A stretch of DNA of 64,000 nucleotides from Lachnospiraceae bacterium OF09-6 (GCA_003435055.1 QUMM01000005.1:62001-126000); one strand, 5' to 3'. Numbered from the stretch's first letter, positions 18,542-28,395 are shown. The notes: generated from the sequence alone by a model not told the origin. Made by a program: numbers and translations.

Positions 18542-19366
18542 ATGAAATTTAACAAAAAAGAAACAGATCAGTTGGCAGTTCAGATTAGAAAAAATATTCT
18601 TAGAGCGATAGCATCTAAAGGAAGTGGACATGTTGGGGGATCACTTTCAATAGCAGATACGTTGGCTGTGCTATACCAAAATATTATGAATATTGATCCT
18701 TCTGATCCTAAAAAAGAAGATAGAGATTATATAGTAATGTCGAAAGGACATTGTGGGCCTGCAATGTATGCAGTCTTAGCTGCAAAAGGATTTTTTAAGG
18801 AAGAAGTACTTGATACACTAAATCAGAATAATACGATATTACCGAGTCATACAGATAGAAATAAAACACCAGGGGTAGATGTAACGACCGGGTCTCTGGG
18901 GCAGGGGGCGTCCTTGGCATCAGGAGTAGCATTTGCGGATAAAATAAATGGAAATTCTGCTCATACATTTCTTATATTAGGAGATGGGGAACTTGATGAA
19001 GGACAAGTATGGGAATCTATGTTATTTACAGCACATCAAAATTTGGTAAATCTTGTTACAATTGTAGATGTAAATGGAAAACAATTGGATGGGACAACGG
19101 ATAAAGTATGTAGTCTTGGAAATATAGAAAAAAAGTTTGAAGCTTTTGGTTACCATGTTATTTCAGTAGCGAATGGAAATGATACAGAAAAAGTATATAT
19201 GGCTTTGCAAGAAGCTGTACAGGAGAGAGGCAAACCTCCGGTAGTCATTCTTCATACGGTAAAAGGGGCGGGAGTTACAACATATGAAAGAATGGAAAAT
19301 TGTCATTCGACTACAGTGAAAAAAGAAGATTTGCCAATGTTTTATAAAGAACTTGAAGAAAGATAG
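18542..19366 (+). CDS. Transketolase, N-terminal half
   Basis: N-terminal, thiamine-diphosphate-binding half of a split transketolase, 274 aa. GSGHVGGSLS, TTGSLGQGAS and the ThDP motif GDGELDEGQVWE with NGKQLDG are visible. I start at the ATG at 18542 (after GGGGGCACCAT), not the earlier in-frame ATG that overlaps the dehydrogenase gene. It works with the C-terminal half encoded next. Confidence 0.9.
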   Translation: MKFNKKETDQLAVQIRKNILRAIASKGSGHVGGSLSIADTLAVLYQNIMNIDPSDPKKEDRDYIVMSKGHCGPAMYAVLAAKGFFKEEVLDTLNQNNTILPSHTDRNKTPGVDVTTGSLGQGASLASGVAFADKINGNSAHTFLILGDGELDEGQVWESMLFTAHQNLVNLVTIVDVNGKQLDGTTDKVCSLGNIEKKFEAFGYHVISVANGNDTEKVYMALQEAVQERGKPPVVILHTVKGAGVTTYERMENCHSTTVKKEDLPMFYKELEER

Positions 19367-19375
19367 GTGAAGAAC

Positions 19376-20326
19376 ATGACTGAGTTGAGAAAAGTATTTG
19401 CCAATACTATGAACAAAATGATGACAGATGATTCAGAAGTTGTTTATCTTGAAGCAGATCTGGCTGGAGCAATAGGCACGGTGCAGTTATTGGAACAGTT
19501 TCCCAACCAAGCATTTGATTTGGGAATAATGGAAGCTAATATGGTAGGAGTTGGAGCAGGCATGTCATTAAAGGGGAAAATTCCCTTTGTCCATAGTTTT
19601 GGTACATTTGCATCAAGAAGATGTGCGGATCAGACATTTATGGCTGGATGCTACAATAAAGCAAATATCAAAATCGTAGGATCAGATCCGGGAATTTCAG
19701 CAGAAGCAAATGGTGGAACCCATATGCCATTTGAGGATATTGGAATTTATCGTTCCTATCCGGAAATGACGATATTGGATGTTGCAGAACCTTATTTATT
19801 GGAACAGGTATTGCATCAGATGAAGAACAATTATGGAACTATGTATATTCGATTTCCTAGAAAGGACAAAGAAACATATTATACCGGAACGGAAGAGATA
19901 AAAATTGGAAAAGGAAATACTTTAAAAGAAGGAACGGAAGCAACGATTATTGCATCTGGCATAGAAGTAAAAGCAGCTTTAGAAGCAGCAGAAGAATTGG
20001 AAAAAGAAAATATATCTGTTAGAGTAGTTGATATGTTTACGATAAAACCATTGGACAAAGAACTAGTTTTAAAATGTGCAAGAGAAACAGGTGCTATTGT
20101 AACTGCTGAGAATCATAATAAGCAGGGCGGGCTTGGTTCTGCAGTTGCAGAAGTGCTTGCAGAAGAAGCAAGGGTGCCATTTAGAAGAATAGGCGTTCCA
20201 GATTGTTTCGGCGAAGTTGGAAGCAGAAAATATCTTGCTGAGAAATTTGGACTTACTGCAAAAGATATAGTGGAGAGAGTAAAACAGGTTATCAACGAAA
20301 AGAAAAATAGTGACAGGAAAATGTGA
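19376..20326 (+). CDS. Transketolase, C-terminal half
   Basis: Pyrimidine-binding and C-terminal domains of transketolase, 316 aa. Motifs are LEADLAGAIG, MEANMVGVGAGM, FASRRCADQ and NGGTHMPFEDIG, then the C-terminal ENHNKQGGLGSAVAE. The ATG at 19376 has AGGTGA at good spacing; a GTG 9 bp upstream is in frame but overlaps that site. It transfers two-carbon units between xylulose 5-phosphate and aldose phosphates, feeding the imported substrate into the pentose phosphate pathway. Confidence 0.9.
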   Translation: MTELRKVFANTMNKMMTDDSEVVYLEADLAGAIGTVQLLEQFPNQAFDLGIMEANMVGVGAGMSLKGKIPFVHSFGTFASRRCADQTFMAGCYNKANIKIVGSDPGISAEANGGTHMPFEDIGIYRSYPEMTILDVAEPYLLEQVLHQMKNNYGTMYIRFPRKDKETYYTGTEEIKIGKGNTLKEGTEATIIASGIEVKAALEAAEELEKENISVRVVDMFTIKPLDKELVLKCARETGAIVTAENHNKQGGLGSAVAEVLAEEARVPFRRIGVPDCFGEVGSRKYLAEKFGLTAKDIVERVKQVINEKKNSDRKM

Positions 20327-20327
20327 T

Positions 20328-21821
20328 ATGAGATATTTGATGGGAATTGACCTGGGAACATCGAGTGTGAAAGCTATGATTACGGATGAGAATGGTGTAA
20401 TACATGGGCTAGGACAGGTTGGATATGAGATTCATACGCCAGAGATTGGCTACGTACAGCAAGATCCGTTGAAGTGGTGGACAGCAACAAAAGAAGCTGT
20501 ACGTCAAGCAATAAAATGCGTTGATTTTACGACGGAAAAGATACAAGGAATTGGATTATCAGGTCAAATGCATGGTATGGTTGCATTGGATGAAAATAAG
20601 AAAGTTCTTTATCCAGCCATCATTCATTTAGATGCACGGTCGACAGAAGAAAGAAAAATAATTCAGGAAATAGCAGCTGATTTGATTCAGTCCGAACTAA
20701 TGAATCAGCCAAGTACAGGAATGATGATTTGTTCCTTATTATGGATAAAAAATCATATGGAACAACAATATGAAAAAATTCGTTATGTACTTTCACCCAA
20801 AGACTATATCCGTTTCCAATTGACAGGAGAAATAAGTTCGGAAGTCAGTGATGCGTCTGCAACGCTTGCTTTTTCAGTAAAAAACAGATCTTGGTGTAAA
20901 GTCTTGTTCAAAAGACTGGATTTGAAGGAGGATATATGGCCAAAGGTTTTGAATTCACAAGAAATTGCAGGGACAATTACGAAAGAAGTGCATCATGAAA
21001 CAGGGTTACCAGAGAATACAAAGGTAGTAGCAGGCGCTGGAGATTGTTTTGCAGCTATGGTAGGAAATGGCATTATAAAAACAGGGATTATGACCTGCAA
21101 TATAGGAACATCTTCACAGATTGCAGTTGTAACAGATAAACCGATCTGTGATTCGGATATGCAGTGTCAGTTGTGGTGTCATGCAGTACCAGGAGTTTGG
21201 GCATATCAGGGTGGAGCATTGAATGGAGGAGGAACTCTGAGCTGGGCAAAAAATAAAATGTTGTGTGATGGTACATCTTTTGAAGAATTAGACAGAGAAA
21301 TACAAAAAGTACCTGCAGGAAGTAATGGAATTACATTTTTACCATATCTGGCAGGTGAAAGAACTCCATTTAATAATCCGAAAGCCAGAGGCGTTTACTA
21401 CGGATTGAATTTGAAACAGGGAAAATATGATATGCTTCGAGCAACAGTGGAAGGCGTTTTGTATAATTTAATGGAATGTAAAAAAATATTTGATGCACAG
21501 AATCTTCCACAGGAGATGCTGATTGCATCAGGTGGTGGTGCGCGAGGAATGTCATGGAAACAAATTCAGGCAGATATGTTTGCTATGCCAGTATATACCA
21601 CTGAAACTGTAGAAGAAGCATGCATGGGGGCTGCTGTGTTGGCTGCAGTAGGAACGGGAATTTATGGTAACATAGAAGAAGCGTGTAAAAAAATGGTAAA
21701 AATAAAAGAAAAACCAGTAGAACCGATTTGGGAGAATCATGTAAGATATAAAGAAGGATTACAGATATTTGAAGAATTATATGATAATCTGAAAGGAATG
21801 TTCGAAAAAAACAAGCACTAA
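20328..21821 (+). CDS. xylB: Xylulokinase (FGGY family)
   Basis: FGGY carbohydrate kinase of 497 aa closest in pattern to xylulokinase. It has MGIDLGTSSVKAMI, GLSGQMHGMVALD, the catalytic Asp in VAGAGDCFAAMVG, NIGTSSQ and IASGGGARG. ATG at 20328 follows ACAGGAAAA. Production of xylulose 5-phosphate fits the transketolase genes upstream and suggests xylitol, arabitol or a related pentitol as substrate; a different ketose is possible. Confidence 0.85.
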   Translation: MRYLMGIDLGTSSVKAMITDENGVIHGLGQVGYEIHTPEIGYVQQDPLKWWTATKEAVRQAIKCVDFTTEKIQGIGLSGQMHGMVALDENKKVLYPAIIHLDARSTEERKIIQEIAADLIQSELMNQPSTGMMICSLLWIKNHMEQQYEKIRYVLSPKDYIRFQLTGEISSEVSDASATLAFSVKNRSWCKVLFKRLDLKEDIWPKVLNSQEIAGTITKEVHHETGLPENTKVVAGAGDCFAAMVGNGIIKTGIMTCNIGTSSQIAVVTDKPICDSDMQCQLWCHAVPGVWAYQGGALNGGGTLSWAKNKMLCDGTSFEELDREIQKVPAGSNGITFLPYLAGERTPFNNPKARGVYYGLNLKQGKYDMLRATVEGVLYNLMECKKIFDAQNLPQEMLIASGGGARGMSWKQIQADMFAMPVYTTETVEEACMGAAVLAAVGTGIYGNIEEACKKMVKIKEKPVEPIWENHVRYKEGLQIFEELYDNLKGMFEKNKH

Positions 21822-21827
21822 AAGAAA

Positions 21828-21864
21828 ACAGGGCGGTACAAATCCTAAGACGGTATCACCCTGT
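21828..21864. terminator. Weak hairpin between convergent xylB and GntR genes
   Basis: ACAGGG (21828-21833) pairs with CCCTGT (21859-21864), with imperfect inner pairing. There is no clear T run. Confidence 0.3.
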
Positions 21865-21876
21865 CATATATCTATC

Positions 21877-22623
21877 TTATATGTATAATTCGATGCGAAA
21901 CAGATCCCATGGGATATAGTGTTTGTTAGTCATCAGAAGCTGGTGCTCTTTGTCGTAGATGTTTTCCAGAACCAGCAGAAAGGAATCCTGGCTGGACAAT
22001 GTATAGTTTTTTGCAGTAAAGTTTCCGGAAGTGGAATAAGTGCAGCTACGGTAAAAATGGTGGTCTTCATTGTAGCTGGTATGTTCCAGAAATTCCAGAA
22101 GCTGAGCCTGATCCTTCAGGTCAATTTTCAGCTTTCCAATTACTTCGATTGGAATGAAACTCAAAGAATAGGCAATGGTTTGCTGTGCATGTCGATACCA
22201 GCGGTCTGTAATCACCACAGCAGCCGTATACTGCCCGAAACTGTCCAATATCGATTTGGATGGTATCTCGATTCGGGAATCTACCTCTACATCATCCAGA
22301 GATTCGGTACAATAGGCGTGTACCGGATGCAGCGTATGATTGGCTTTTGAAGCAATGGCCATGGAAGATGGGAGGGAGGAACGAGTGGCGCGGATAAAGT
22401 TTCCGACACCAGGTACATTTTTTACCAGTCCGTCTTCGATCAGAAGCATCAATGCCTTACGCAGGGTCATGCGGCTGACATTCATAGAAGCTGCAAGAGT
22501 GGTCTCCGGAGGAAGCTGTGATTCGGGCTGATAAGTGCCGTCCTTGATCTGTTCGTAAAGCTGATCGTATATTTTTACATGTTTTAGTTTTTTTGTTTTA
22601 GACTTGTCTGTTTTTTCTGGCAT
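21877..22623 (-). CDS. GntR/HutC-family regulator of nucleoside salvage
   Basis: Regulator of 248 aa: GntR winged helix (VKIYDQLYEQIKDGTY, SQLPPETTLAASMNVSRMTLRKAL, VPGVGNFI) and a UTRA-type effector domain. I start at the ATG at 22623 because GAGGAA precedes it; the frame extends 24 codons upstream without a ribosome binding site. It is divergent from udp-deoB-deoC and probably controls them, sensing a nucleoside or its phosphate. Confidence 0.85.
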   Translation of the reverse strand: MPEKTDKSKTKKLKHVKIYDQLYEQIKDGTYQPESQLPPETTLAASMNVSRMTLRKALMLLIEDGLVKNVPGVGNFIRATRSSLPSSMAIASKANHTLHPVHAYCTESLDDVEVDSRIEIPSKSILDSFGQYTAAVVITDRWYRHAQQTIAYSLSFIPIEVIGKLKIDLKDQAQLLEFLEHTSYNEDHHFYRSCTYSTSGNFTAKNYTLSSQDSFLLVLENIYDKEHQLLMTNKHYIPWDLFRIELYI

Positions 22624-22743
22624 AGCAGTTCCTCTTGTCTGTAATTCTTCTTTTATCATAAGAGGAAAAAACAGAAATGTCAATCCGGAAAACATTGTAT
22701 ATTCTGCACAAAACAGGTGTGGTTATTTGTACGCTATTGAGTA

Positions 22744-22772
22744 TTGATAATATGCAGGCGCAGGTATAAAAT
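22744..22772 (+). promoter_or_regulatory. Promoter of udp-deoB-deoC
   Basis: TTGATA (22744-22749), 17 bp, TAAAAT (22767-22772). Confidence 0.6.
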
Positions 22773-22827
22773 AGACAATACAAATGAAAAAATATACATG
22801 TATAAAAATGGAAGTGAGAACGAAGTC

Positions 22828-23610
22828 ATGCAGAATTATTCAGGAGAAGTTGGATTACAGTATCATTTACAGATCAGACCGGGAGATGTAGGGCGTTATG
22901 TGATCTTGCCGGGAGATCCAAAGAGATGTGAGAAGATTGCAAAGCATTTTGAGGATGCGAAGCTGGTAGCGGACAGCAGAGAATTTGTGACATATACCGG
23001 TTACTTGGATGGCGAAAAAGTCAGTGTGACTTCTACTGGTATCGGTGGACCGTCCGCATCCATTGCCATGGAAGAACTGGTGCTTTGCGGTGCGGATACG
23101 TTTATTCGTGTAGGTACCTGTGGGGGCATTGAACTGGATGTAAAGGGCGGTGACATTGTCGTAGCAACCGGTGCAGTGAGAATGGAAGGCACCAGCAGGG
23201 AATATGCACCGATTGAATATCCGGCAGTGGCAGATCTGGATGTAGCCAATGCGCTGGTAGCAGCCTGCAAAGAGCTGGGTTATTCCTATCACACGGGTGT
23301 AGTACAGTGTAAGGATGCTTTTTATGGACAGCATGAGCCGGAGAGAATGCCGGTCAGCTATGAACTGCTCAATAAATGGGAAGCATGGAAACGTATGGGA
23401 TGCAAGGCATCTGAGATGGAATCCGCAGCGCTGTTTATTGTAGCGCAGCATTTGAGAGTACGTTGTGGCTCCAACTTCCTAGTAGTGGGAAATCAGGAAA
23501 GAAATGCACTTGGCATGGAAAATCCAATCGTACATGATACGGAAGCAGCTATCATAGTGGGTGTGGAAGCAATCCGCAAACTGATCAAAGCAGACCGCGA
23601 GAAGAGATAG
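22828..23610 (+). CDS. udp: Uridine phosphorylase
   Basis: Nucleoside phosphorylase of 260 aa in the Udp/PNP-1 family. It has [12 protein letters not shown] (phosphate loop), [23 protein letters not shown] and SEMESAALF. It cleaves uridine (and possibly deoxyuridine) to base and (deoxy)ribose 1-phosphate. I chose the ATG at 22828, which gives the normal family length and has GGAAGTGAG upstream; the upstream in-frame ATGs would overlap the promoter. Confidence 0.88.
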   Translation: MQNYSGEVGLQYHLQIRPGDVGRYVILPGDPKRCEKIAKHFEDAKLVADSREFVTYTGYLDGEKVSVTSTGIGGPSASIAMEELVLCGADTFIRVGTCGGIELDVKGGDIVVATGAVRMEGTSREYAPIEYPAVADLDVANALVAACKELGYSYHTGVVQCKDAFYGQHEPERMPVSYELLNKWEAWKRMGCKASEMESAALFIVAQHLRVRCGSNFLVVGNQERNALGMENPIVHDTEAAIIVGVEAIRKLIKADREKR

Positions 23611-23671
23611 AAGTGTTCTGGGATTTGTGGTAAAATGGACAGGGAAAACAGATTAGAAGGATGGTGAAAAG

Positions 23672-24865
23672 ATGAAGAAGTATAACCGGATTTTTACAAT
23701 TGTCATAGATTCTCTTGGTGTGGGAGCCATGCCAGATGCTGCGCAGTATGGAGATGCCGGATGTGACACACTGGGGCATATTGCAGAACGTACAGAGAAT
23801 TTTCAGATTCCGAATCTGCAGAAGCTGGGAATGGCGAATCTTCATACCCTTCAGGGCGTGGCACCTGCAGAAAAGCCGCTTGCCTGCCATGGCAAGCTGA
23901 GAGAAGCCAGTAAAGGAAAGGATACTATGACCGGTCACTGGGAAATGATGGGACTTCAGATTACTACACCGTTTCAGACATTTACCGAACATGGTTTCCC
24001 ACCGGAACTGATCGCAGAACTGGAAAAACGTACCGGACACAAAGTGATCGGTAATAAAAGCGCCAGTGGAACTGCCATTCTGGATGAACTGGCAGAAGAA
24101 GAGATTGCTACCGGTCATATGATCGTGTATACATCAGCGGATTCTGTCTTACAGATCTGTGGAAATGAAGAGACCTTCGGACTTGACGAGTTATATCGCT
24201 GCTGTGAGATTGCCAGAGAACTGACTATGAAAGATGAATGGAAAGTAGGCCGTGTCATTGCAAGGCCATACGTGGGCAGGAAAAAGGGTGAGTTCAAACG
24301 TACCAGCAACCGTCATGATTATGCTTTGAAACCATTTGGCAGAACAGCACTGAATGTATTAAAGGATGCAGGGCTGGATGTGATCTCGGTTGGAAAAATC
24401 TATGATATTTTTGATGGAGAAGGACTGACGGAGTCGAATAAGTCTAAGAGTTCTGTTCATGGGATGGAGCAGACTATCGAGATTGCAAAGCGAGACTTTC
24501 ATGGTCTGTGTTTCGTGAATCTGGTAGATTTTGATGCTCTCTGGGGACACCGCAGGAATGTAAATGGATACGCAGAAGAACTGGAACGGTTTGATGTAAA
24601 ACTTGGTGAATTCCTGAAAGAGTTAAAAGAAGATGATCTGCTGATCATTACTGCAGACCATGGAAATGACCCAACCCATACCGGAACAGATCATACCAGA
24701 GAAAAGGTACCATTTCTGGCCTATTCTCCATCTATGAAGGAGGGTATGCATCTGGATGAAGCAGATACGTTTGCAGTGATAGGTGCAACGATTACTGACA
24801 ACTTTGGCCTGAAGATGCCAGAAGGAACCATTGGAACTTCCATACTTGACAAGATTATAAAATAG
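23672..24865 (+). CDS. deoB: Phosphopentomutase
   Basis: Alkaline-phosphatase-fold mutase, 397 aa, full length. Metal and catalytic residues are in [14 protein letters not shown], the phospho-Thr region [11 protein letters not shown], and [19 protein letters not shown]. It converts ribose or deoxyribose 1-phosphate to the 5-phosphate, linking Udp to DeoC. AAGGATGG precedes the start. Confidence 0.96.
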   Translation: MKKYNRIFTIVIDSLGVGAMPDAAQYGDAGCDTLGHIAERTENFQIPNLQKLGMANLHTLQGVAPAEKPLACHGKLREASKGKDTMTGHWEMMGLQITTPFQTFTEHGFPPELIAELEKRTGHKVIGNKSASGTAILDELAEEEIATGHMIVYTSADSVLQICGNEETFGLDELYRCCEIARELTMKDEWKVGRVIARPYVGRKKGEFKRTSNRHDYALKPFGRTALNVLKDAGLDVISVGKIYDIFDGEGLTESNKSKSSVHGMEQTIEIAKRDFHGLCFVNLVDFDALWGHRRNVNGYAEELERFDVKLGEFLKELKEDDLLIITADHGNDPTHTGTDHTREKVPFLAYSPSMKEGMHLDEADTFAVIGATITDNFGLKMPEGTIGTSILDKIIK

Positions 24866-24879
24866 GAGAGGATAAAAAG

Positions 24880-25548
24880 ATGAACACAAGTGATGTATTA
24901 AAAATTGTAGACCATACTCTGCTGGCGCAGACAGCAACCTGGGCACAGATCAGAGAGATCCTGGATGATGCCATGAAATATCATACTGCATCTGCATGTA
25001 TTCCGGCAGCATACGTAAAGCAAGCCGCAGAATATGTACAGGGCAGATTGCCGATCTGTACAGTGATTGGATTCCCGAATGGTTACAGTACGACAGAGAC
25101 CAAGGTATTTGAGGCGAAAAATGCCATCGAAAATGGTGCCAGTGAGATCGATATGGTGATTAATGTTGGATTTTTAAAAGACGGAAGATATGAGGAAGTG
25201 GAAGAAGAGATCCGCAAAATTCACGAAGCATGCGACGGAAAGATTCTGAAAGTCATCATTGAGACCTGTCTTCTGACAGAGGATGAGAAGATCAAGATGT
25301 GTGAACTGGTGACCAAAGCAGGTGCAGAATTTATCAAGACCTCCACAGGATTCTCCACAGCCGGAGCTACGTTTGCAGATGTGAAGCTGATGAAAGAACA
25401 TGTGGGAGAAGGCGTAAAGGTAAAAGCGGCAGGAGGAATTTCTTCTTTTGATGATGCAGAAGAATTTATGCGCCTGGGCGCAGATCGACTGGGAACCAGC
25501 CGCCTGATTAAGATTATGAAACAGACAGACAATGGTGCAGGATATTAA
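24880..25548 (+). CDS. deoC: Deoxyribose-phosphate aldolase
   Basis: Class I aldolase, 222 aa. It has [30 protein letters not shown], the catalytic Schiff-base Lys region [10 protein letters not shown], and VKAAGGIS. It splits deoxyribose 5-phosphate into acetaldehyde and glyceraldehyde 3-phosphate. AGGAGAGG precedes the ATG. A decayed second copy lies at 12069-12440. Confidence 0.96.
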   Translation: MNTSDVLKIVDHTLLAQTATWAQIREILDDAMKYHTASACIPAAYVKQAAEYVQGRLPICTVIGFPNGYSTTETKVFEAKNAIENGASEIDMVINVGFLKDGRYEEVEEEIRKIHEACDGKILKVIIETCLLTEDEKIKMCELVTKAGAEFIKTSTGFSTAGATFADVKLMKEHVGEGVKVKAAGGISSFDDAEEFMRLGADRLGTSRLIKIMKQTDNGAGY

Positions 25549-25570
25549 TAAATAAGAGAGATAAACATAA

Positions 25571-25607
25571 AGGGACGCTATAGATTCAGATATAGTGTCT
25601 CTTTTTT
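25571..25607 (+). terminator. Terminator of udp-deoB-deoC
   Basis: GGGACGCTATA (25572-25582) pairs with TATAGTGTCTC (25591-25601) using two G-T pairs, followed by six T. Confidence 0.8.
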
Positions 25608-25764
25608 AACCGAATCAAGCAAGTCCCCTGCTTCCATTGCATGAAGCAATAAGCAGTGGGTTGGGACTTGCTTGTATCAGGAGTGGTACAAGCCACTCCT
25701 GATAAGCTGCGAAGCAGCTATTCGGTTATGAGCAAGTAGCGAAGCGGATTGCGAATATCCGCTT
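25608..25764. other. Multibranched palindromic structure (candidate RNA or repeat)
   Basis: An outer stem AACCGAAT/ATTCGGTT (25608-25615 with 25720-25727) encloses three hairpins. P2 is AAGCAAGTCCC (25617) with GGGACTTGCTT (25663), containing CTGCTT/AAGCAG and ATTGC/GCAAT. P3 is AGGAGTGG (25679) with CCACTCCT (25693). P4 is AGCTGC (25705) with GCAGCT (25714). A fourth hairpin, AAGCGGAT/ATCCGCTT (25742-25764), follows. AGCAAGT at 25731 could compete for the 3' arm of P2. The block starts directly after the deoC terminator T run and holds no ORF. It accounts for most of the gap between deoC and sleC. Confidence 0.65.
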
Positions 25765-25834
25765 TGACTATTTTGAAAGGAACTTTTTCCGACAAGCCAG
25801 CATAGCATACCAGGAGAAGGTATATGAGGTTGCT

Positions 25835-26515
25835 ATGAAAAAGTCAGATATGCAGATATTACAGAATGACCGGCCGGATCGGGGAGAACTGAAGATTAAT
25901 GTGGAATCGGCACTTCGTACTGTTCCTGTTGAAAATGCAACAGTGGATATTTCTTATACCGGGGAGCCGGATCAGATTCTGGAAGAGGTGCGCACGGATC
26001 AAAACGGCAATACGGGTACGCTGGAATTGAAGGCCCCGCCGCTGGAATACAGTATGCAACCGGGAGAAACTCAGCCTTATTCAGAATATACGATAAAAGT
26101 ATCGGCAGAAGGATATGAATCGGTGACGATCAGCGGCTCAGAGGTAATGTCAGGGGAACTGTCATTGCAGAATATCCGGCTTCGTCCGCTGGAGCAGAGA
26201 CGACCGCCGGAAGTCACTGCCATACCGCCGCATACGCTGTATGGAAATTATCCGCCGAAAATAGCAGAAGCTGAGATTAAACCGGTGAATCAGTCAGGAG
26301 AAATTGTATTGCGTCGTGTGGTTATTCCGGAATACGTAGTAGTGCATGATGGAAGTCCAAGAGATACCACGGCAGGAGATTATTATGTTCGGTATAAGGA
26401 TTACATTAAAAATGTGGCATCCAGTGAGATTTATCCGACCTGGCCGAAAGAGACGATCATAGCCAATGTACTGGCGATTATGTCTTTTACACTGAATCGC
26501 GTTTACACAGAATGG
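25835..26515 (+). CDS. sleC: SleC-like spore cortex-lytic protein, 5' part (interrupted)
   Basis: First 227 codons of a SleC-type protein: a CarboxypepD_reg-like N-terminal domain (VDISYTGEPDQILEEVRTDQ), then VIPEYVVVHDGSPRD, YKDYIKNVASSEIYPTW and the start of SFTLNRVYTEW. No signal peptide is evident. The frame runs on to 26572 only through element sequence. The rest of the gene is at 33969-34556; joining at the shared GT gives 422 aa, close to the length of clostridial SleC (about 420-440 aa). SleC acts in the spore cortex during germination, so its loss would normally impair germination. Confidence 0.85.
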
Positions 26516-26535
26516 TACCGGAATCATCAGTCATT
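26496..26535. mobile_element. attL junction of the sleC element
   Basis: sleC sequence up to GT (26515-26516), then the element arm: 13 nt followed by GTCATT (26530-26535). This mirrors AATGAC-13 nt-GT at the right end. Confidence 0.7.
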
Positions 26536-26552
26536 TAGGGGTGAACTTTGCG

Positions 26553-26720
26553 GTGCAAAATACGGAGTATGAGCAGATAGAAGTTAGCATCACATCCGGA
26601 ATAAAGTTGTGTTTTGAATTCCCAAAGAGAACAGAGGATGGTGAGAAAATACGGAAAGAGGTAAGAGATATTTTATCTGGAGAATTGCGTGATACGATAA
26701 GGAAAATACAGACTAAATAA
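26553..26720 (+). CDS. 55-aa protein beside recombinase, candidate directionality factor
   Basis: A short GTG-started ORF with AGGGGTGA 8 nt upstream encodes 55 aa: GIKLCFEFPKR followed by a charged helix (EKIRKEVRDILSGELRDTI). I do not recognise a family. It lies between attL and the recombinase gene (17 bp before it), on the same strand. Recombination directionality factors of large serine recombinases are often this small (SprB of SPbeta is 58 aa) and encoded nearby, so an excision factor is plausible but unproven. Confidence 0.6.
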   Translation: MQNTEYEQIEVSITSGIKLCFEFPKRTEDGEKIRKEVRDILSGELRDTIRKIQTK

Positions 26721-26737
26721 ATGGAAAGAGGAGTATC

Positions 26738-28381
26738 ATGCCATTGAAAAAGGTCAGAATGCTTTTGCGTGTAAGTTCCAATCAGCAGTTAGAGGCAGAT
26801 GGAGATTTGAGTGTACAAAGGCGAATCGTAAAAGAATACATACAGAAGCAGGAAGACTGGATGCTGGATGAAAAAGAATATTTCGAGGGAAGTAACAGTG
26901 GATACAGCAATGCTGTTTCAGACAGAGATGTATTGCAGGAAGCTTTGAGAGATGCGGCATCCGGACAATACGATATTCTGGTGGCATATAAGGATGATCG
27001 AATCGGAAGAAGAATGTGGGAGATCGGGTCTTATGTAATGGCTTTAAAAGGCTATGGAGTAGATATTTATACAGCAGTGGACGGAGGCATTTCGCCGGAA
27101 TCGGATGATATTATGGGACAGATGATGCTGGCTCTACGTTATGGAAATGCACAGAAAAGTAGTTCCGATACCGGAAAAAGAGTAAAAGATACGGCACAGA
27201 AACTTGTCCAGAGCGGCAAATTTATGGGAGGCAAAGCGCCATATGGATATATCTTGGAAATATCGGGAGAAATCAGTAAGCATGGCAGAGTTTTACATCA
27301 TCTGGTTATTGTAGAAGAGGAAGCAGAAATTGTCCGATATATTTACGAACTGGCAGCGAACAAAGAATTTGGATCCCAAAAAATTGCGCAGATTTTAAAT
27401 GCAGATATAAAGTACCAAAACAAAATGAAAGGAGAAAAATGGAAAACAGGAACGATCACATCAATCCTGACGAATCCGGTATATGCAGGATATACGGCAT
27501 ACAAACGGAGAGAAAAACTGAATGGACGATACAGAAGGTTGGACAGAGCAGAATGGATTCTGGCCGAAAAACCAAATCAGGAAATTATAATAGTAGATCA
27601 GGAATTATGGACGCGTGTGCAGGAACAACGCGAAAAAAGAAGGGTAAAGTATCAAAAGTGTGAAGAAAATAAAGATGCCAAGGTAATAACCAGAAATGAC
27701 GGAATGCTTGCTCTGATAGATGTCCTGTATTGTGGATATTGTGGAGAAAAGATGACAAATGGAACGAAATATAATTACTGGACAATGAAAGAAACCGGAG
27801 AGCGGAGAGCCAGCAGAGTACCGGCATATAAGTGTCAGGGAATCTGGCAGGGAATTCCACATGAGAAACAGAGCAAATTACAGGCAAACAAAATAGAGCC
27901 AATTGTATTTAAAGCTATTGCTGGGTATATAGGAAAACTACAGGAGCAGGAAGATGCTTTCGTACAGATTAGAGATAGTCAGAATCAGGAGAGGAAAAGG
28001 AAGAGGGAAGAACTGAACAGAGAGAAAAAGGCAATGGAAGAACTGGAACGGAAGATTGCGATAATGGAAGAAAAGATTCCGAATGCTATAACTGGTGAAT
28101 ATCCTTTGAGTCTTGGTGAACTGATGAATCTGATAAAAAAGGAAAAGGATAAGGGAGAGCAGCAGAGACGTGAGATTCAGAAGAAAGAAAAAGAGTTGGA
28201 GGATATGATAGTATCTATGCAGGGATTGGAGGAATTGAGACAGAAGATTCCGACATGGCAGGAGATATTCTTACATGCAAAAACACCTGTAAAACGCGTA
28301 CTTGTGAATAAATTGATTGAACGTATAGACGTTAAAGATACAGAAATACATATTCGGTTTAAAATTCATCCAGGTGAATAA
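26738..28381 (+). CDS. Large serine recombinase
   Basis: Site-specific recombinase of 547 aa. The resolvase domain is at residues 1 to about 150, with catalytic Ser13 in LLRVSSNQQ and the active-site arginines of DDRIGRR (87-92). A Recombinase domain follows (GGKAPYGYI, YELAANKEFGSQKIAQILN). A zinc-ribbon segment has Cys332, Cys335 and Cys366, and a coiled coil spans about residues 405-510 (REELNREKKAMEELERKIA). GAGGAG precedes the ATG. It is expected to integrate and excise the element at the GT core in sleC. It is complete, with no frameshift. Confidence 0.93.
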   Translation: MPLKKVRMLLRVSSNQQLEADGDLSVQRRIVKEYIQKQEDWMLDEKEYFEGSNSGYSNAVSDRDVLQEALRDAASGQYDILVAYKDDRIGRRMWEIGSYVMALKGYGVDIYTAVDGGISPESDDIMGQMMLALRYGNAQKSSSDTGKRVKDTAQKLVQSGKFMGGKAPYGYILEISGEISKHGRVLHHLVIVEEEAEIVRYIYELAANKEFGSQKIAQILNADIKYQNKMKGEKWKTGTITSILTNPVYAGYTAYKRREKLNGRYRRLDRAEWILAEKPNQEIIIVDQELWTRVQEQREKRRVKYQKCEENKDAKVITRNDGMLALIDVLYCGYCGEKMTNGTKYNYWTMKETGERRASRVPAYKCQGIWQGIPHEKQSKLQANKIEPIVFKAIAGYIGKLQEQEDAFVQIRDSQNQERKRKREELNREKKAMEELERKIAIMEEKIPNAITGEYPLSLGELMNLIKKEKDKGEQQRREIQKKEKELEDMIVSMQGLEELRQKIPTWQEIFLHAKTPVKRVLVNKLIERIDVKDTEIHIRFKIHPGE

Positions 28382-28395
28382 ATATAAAAAAGGAC

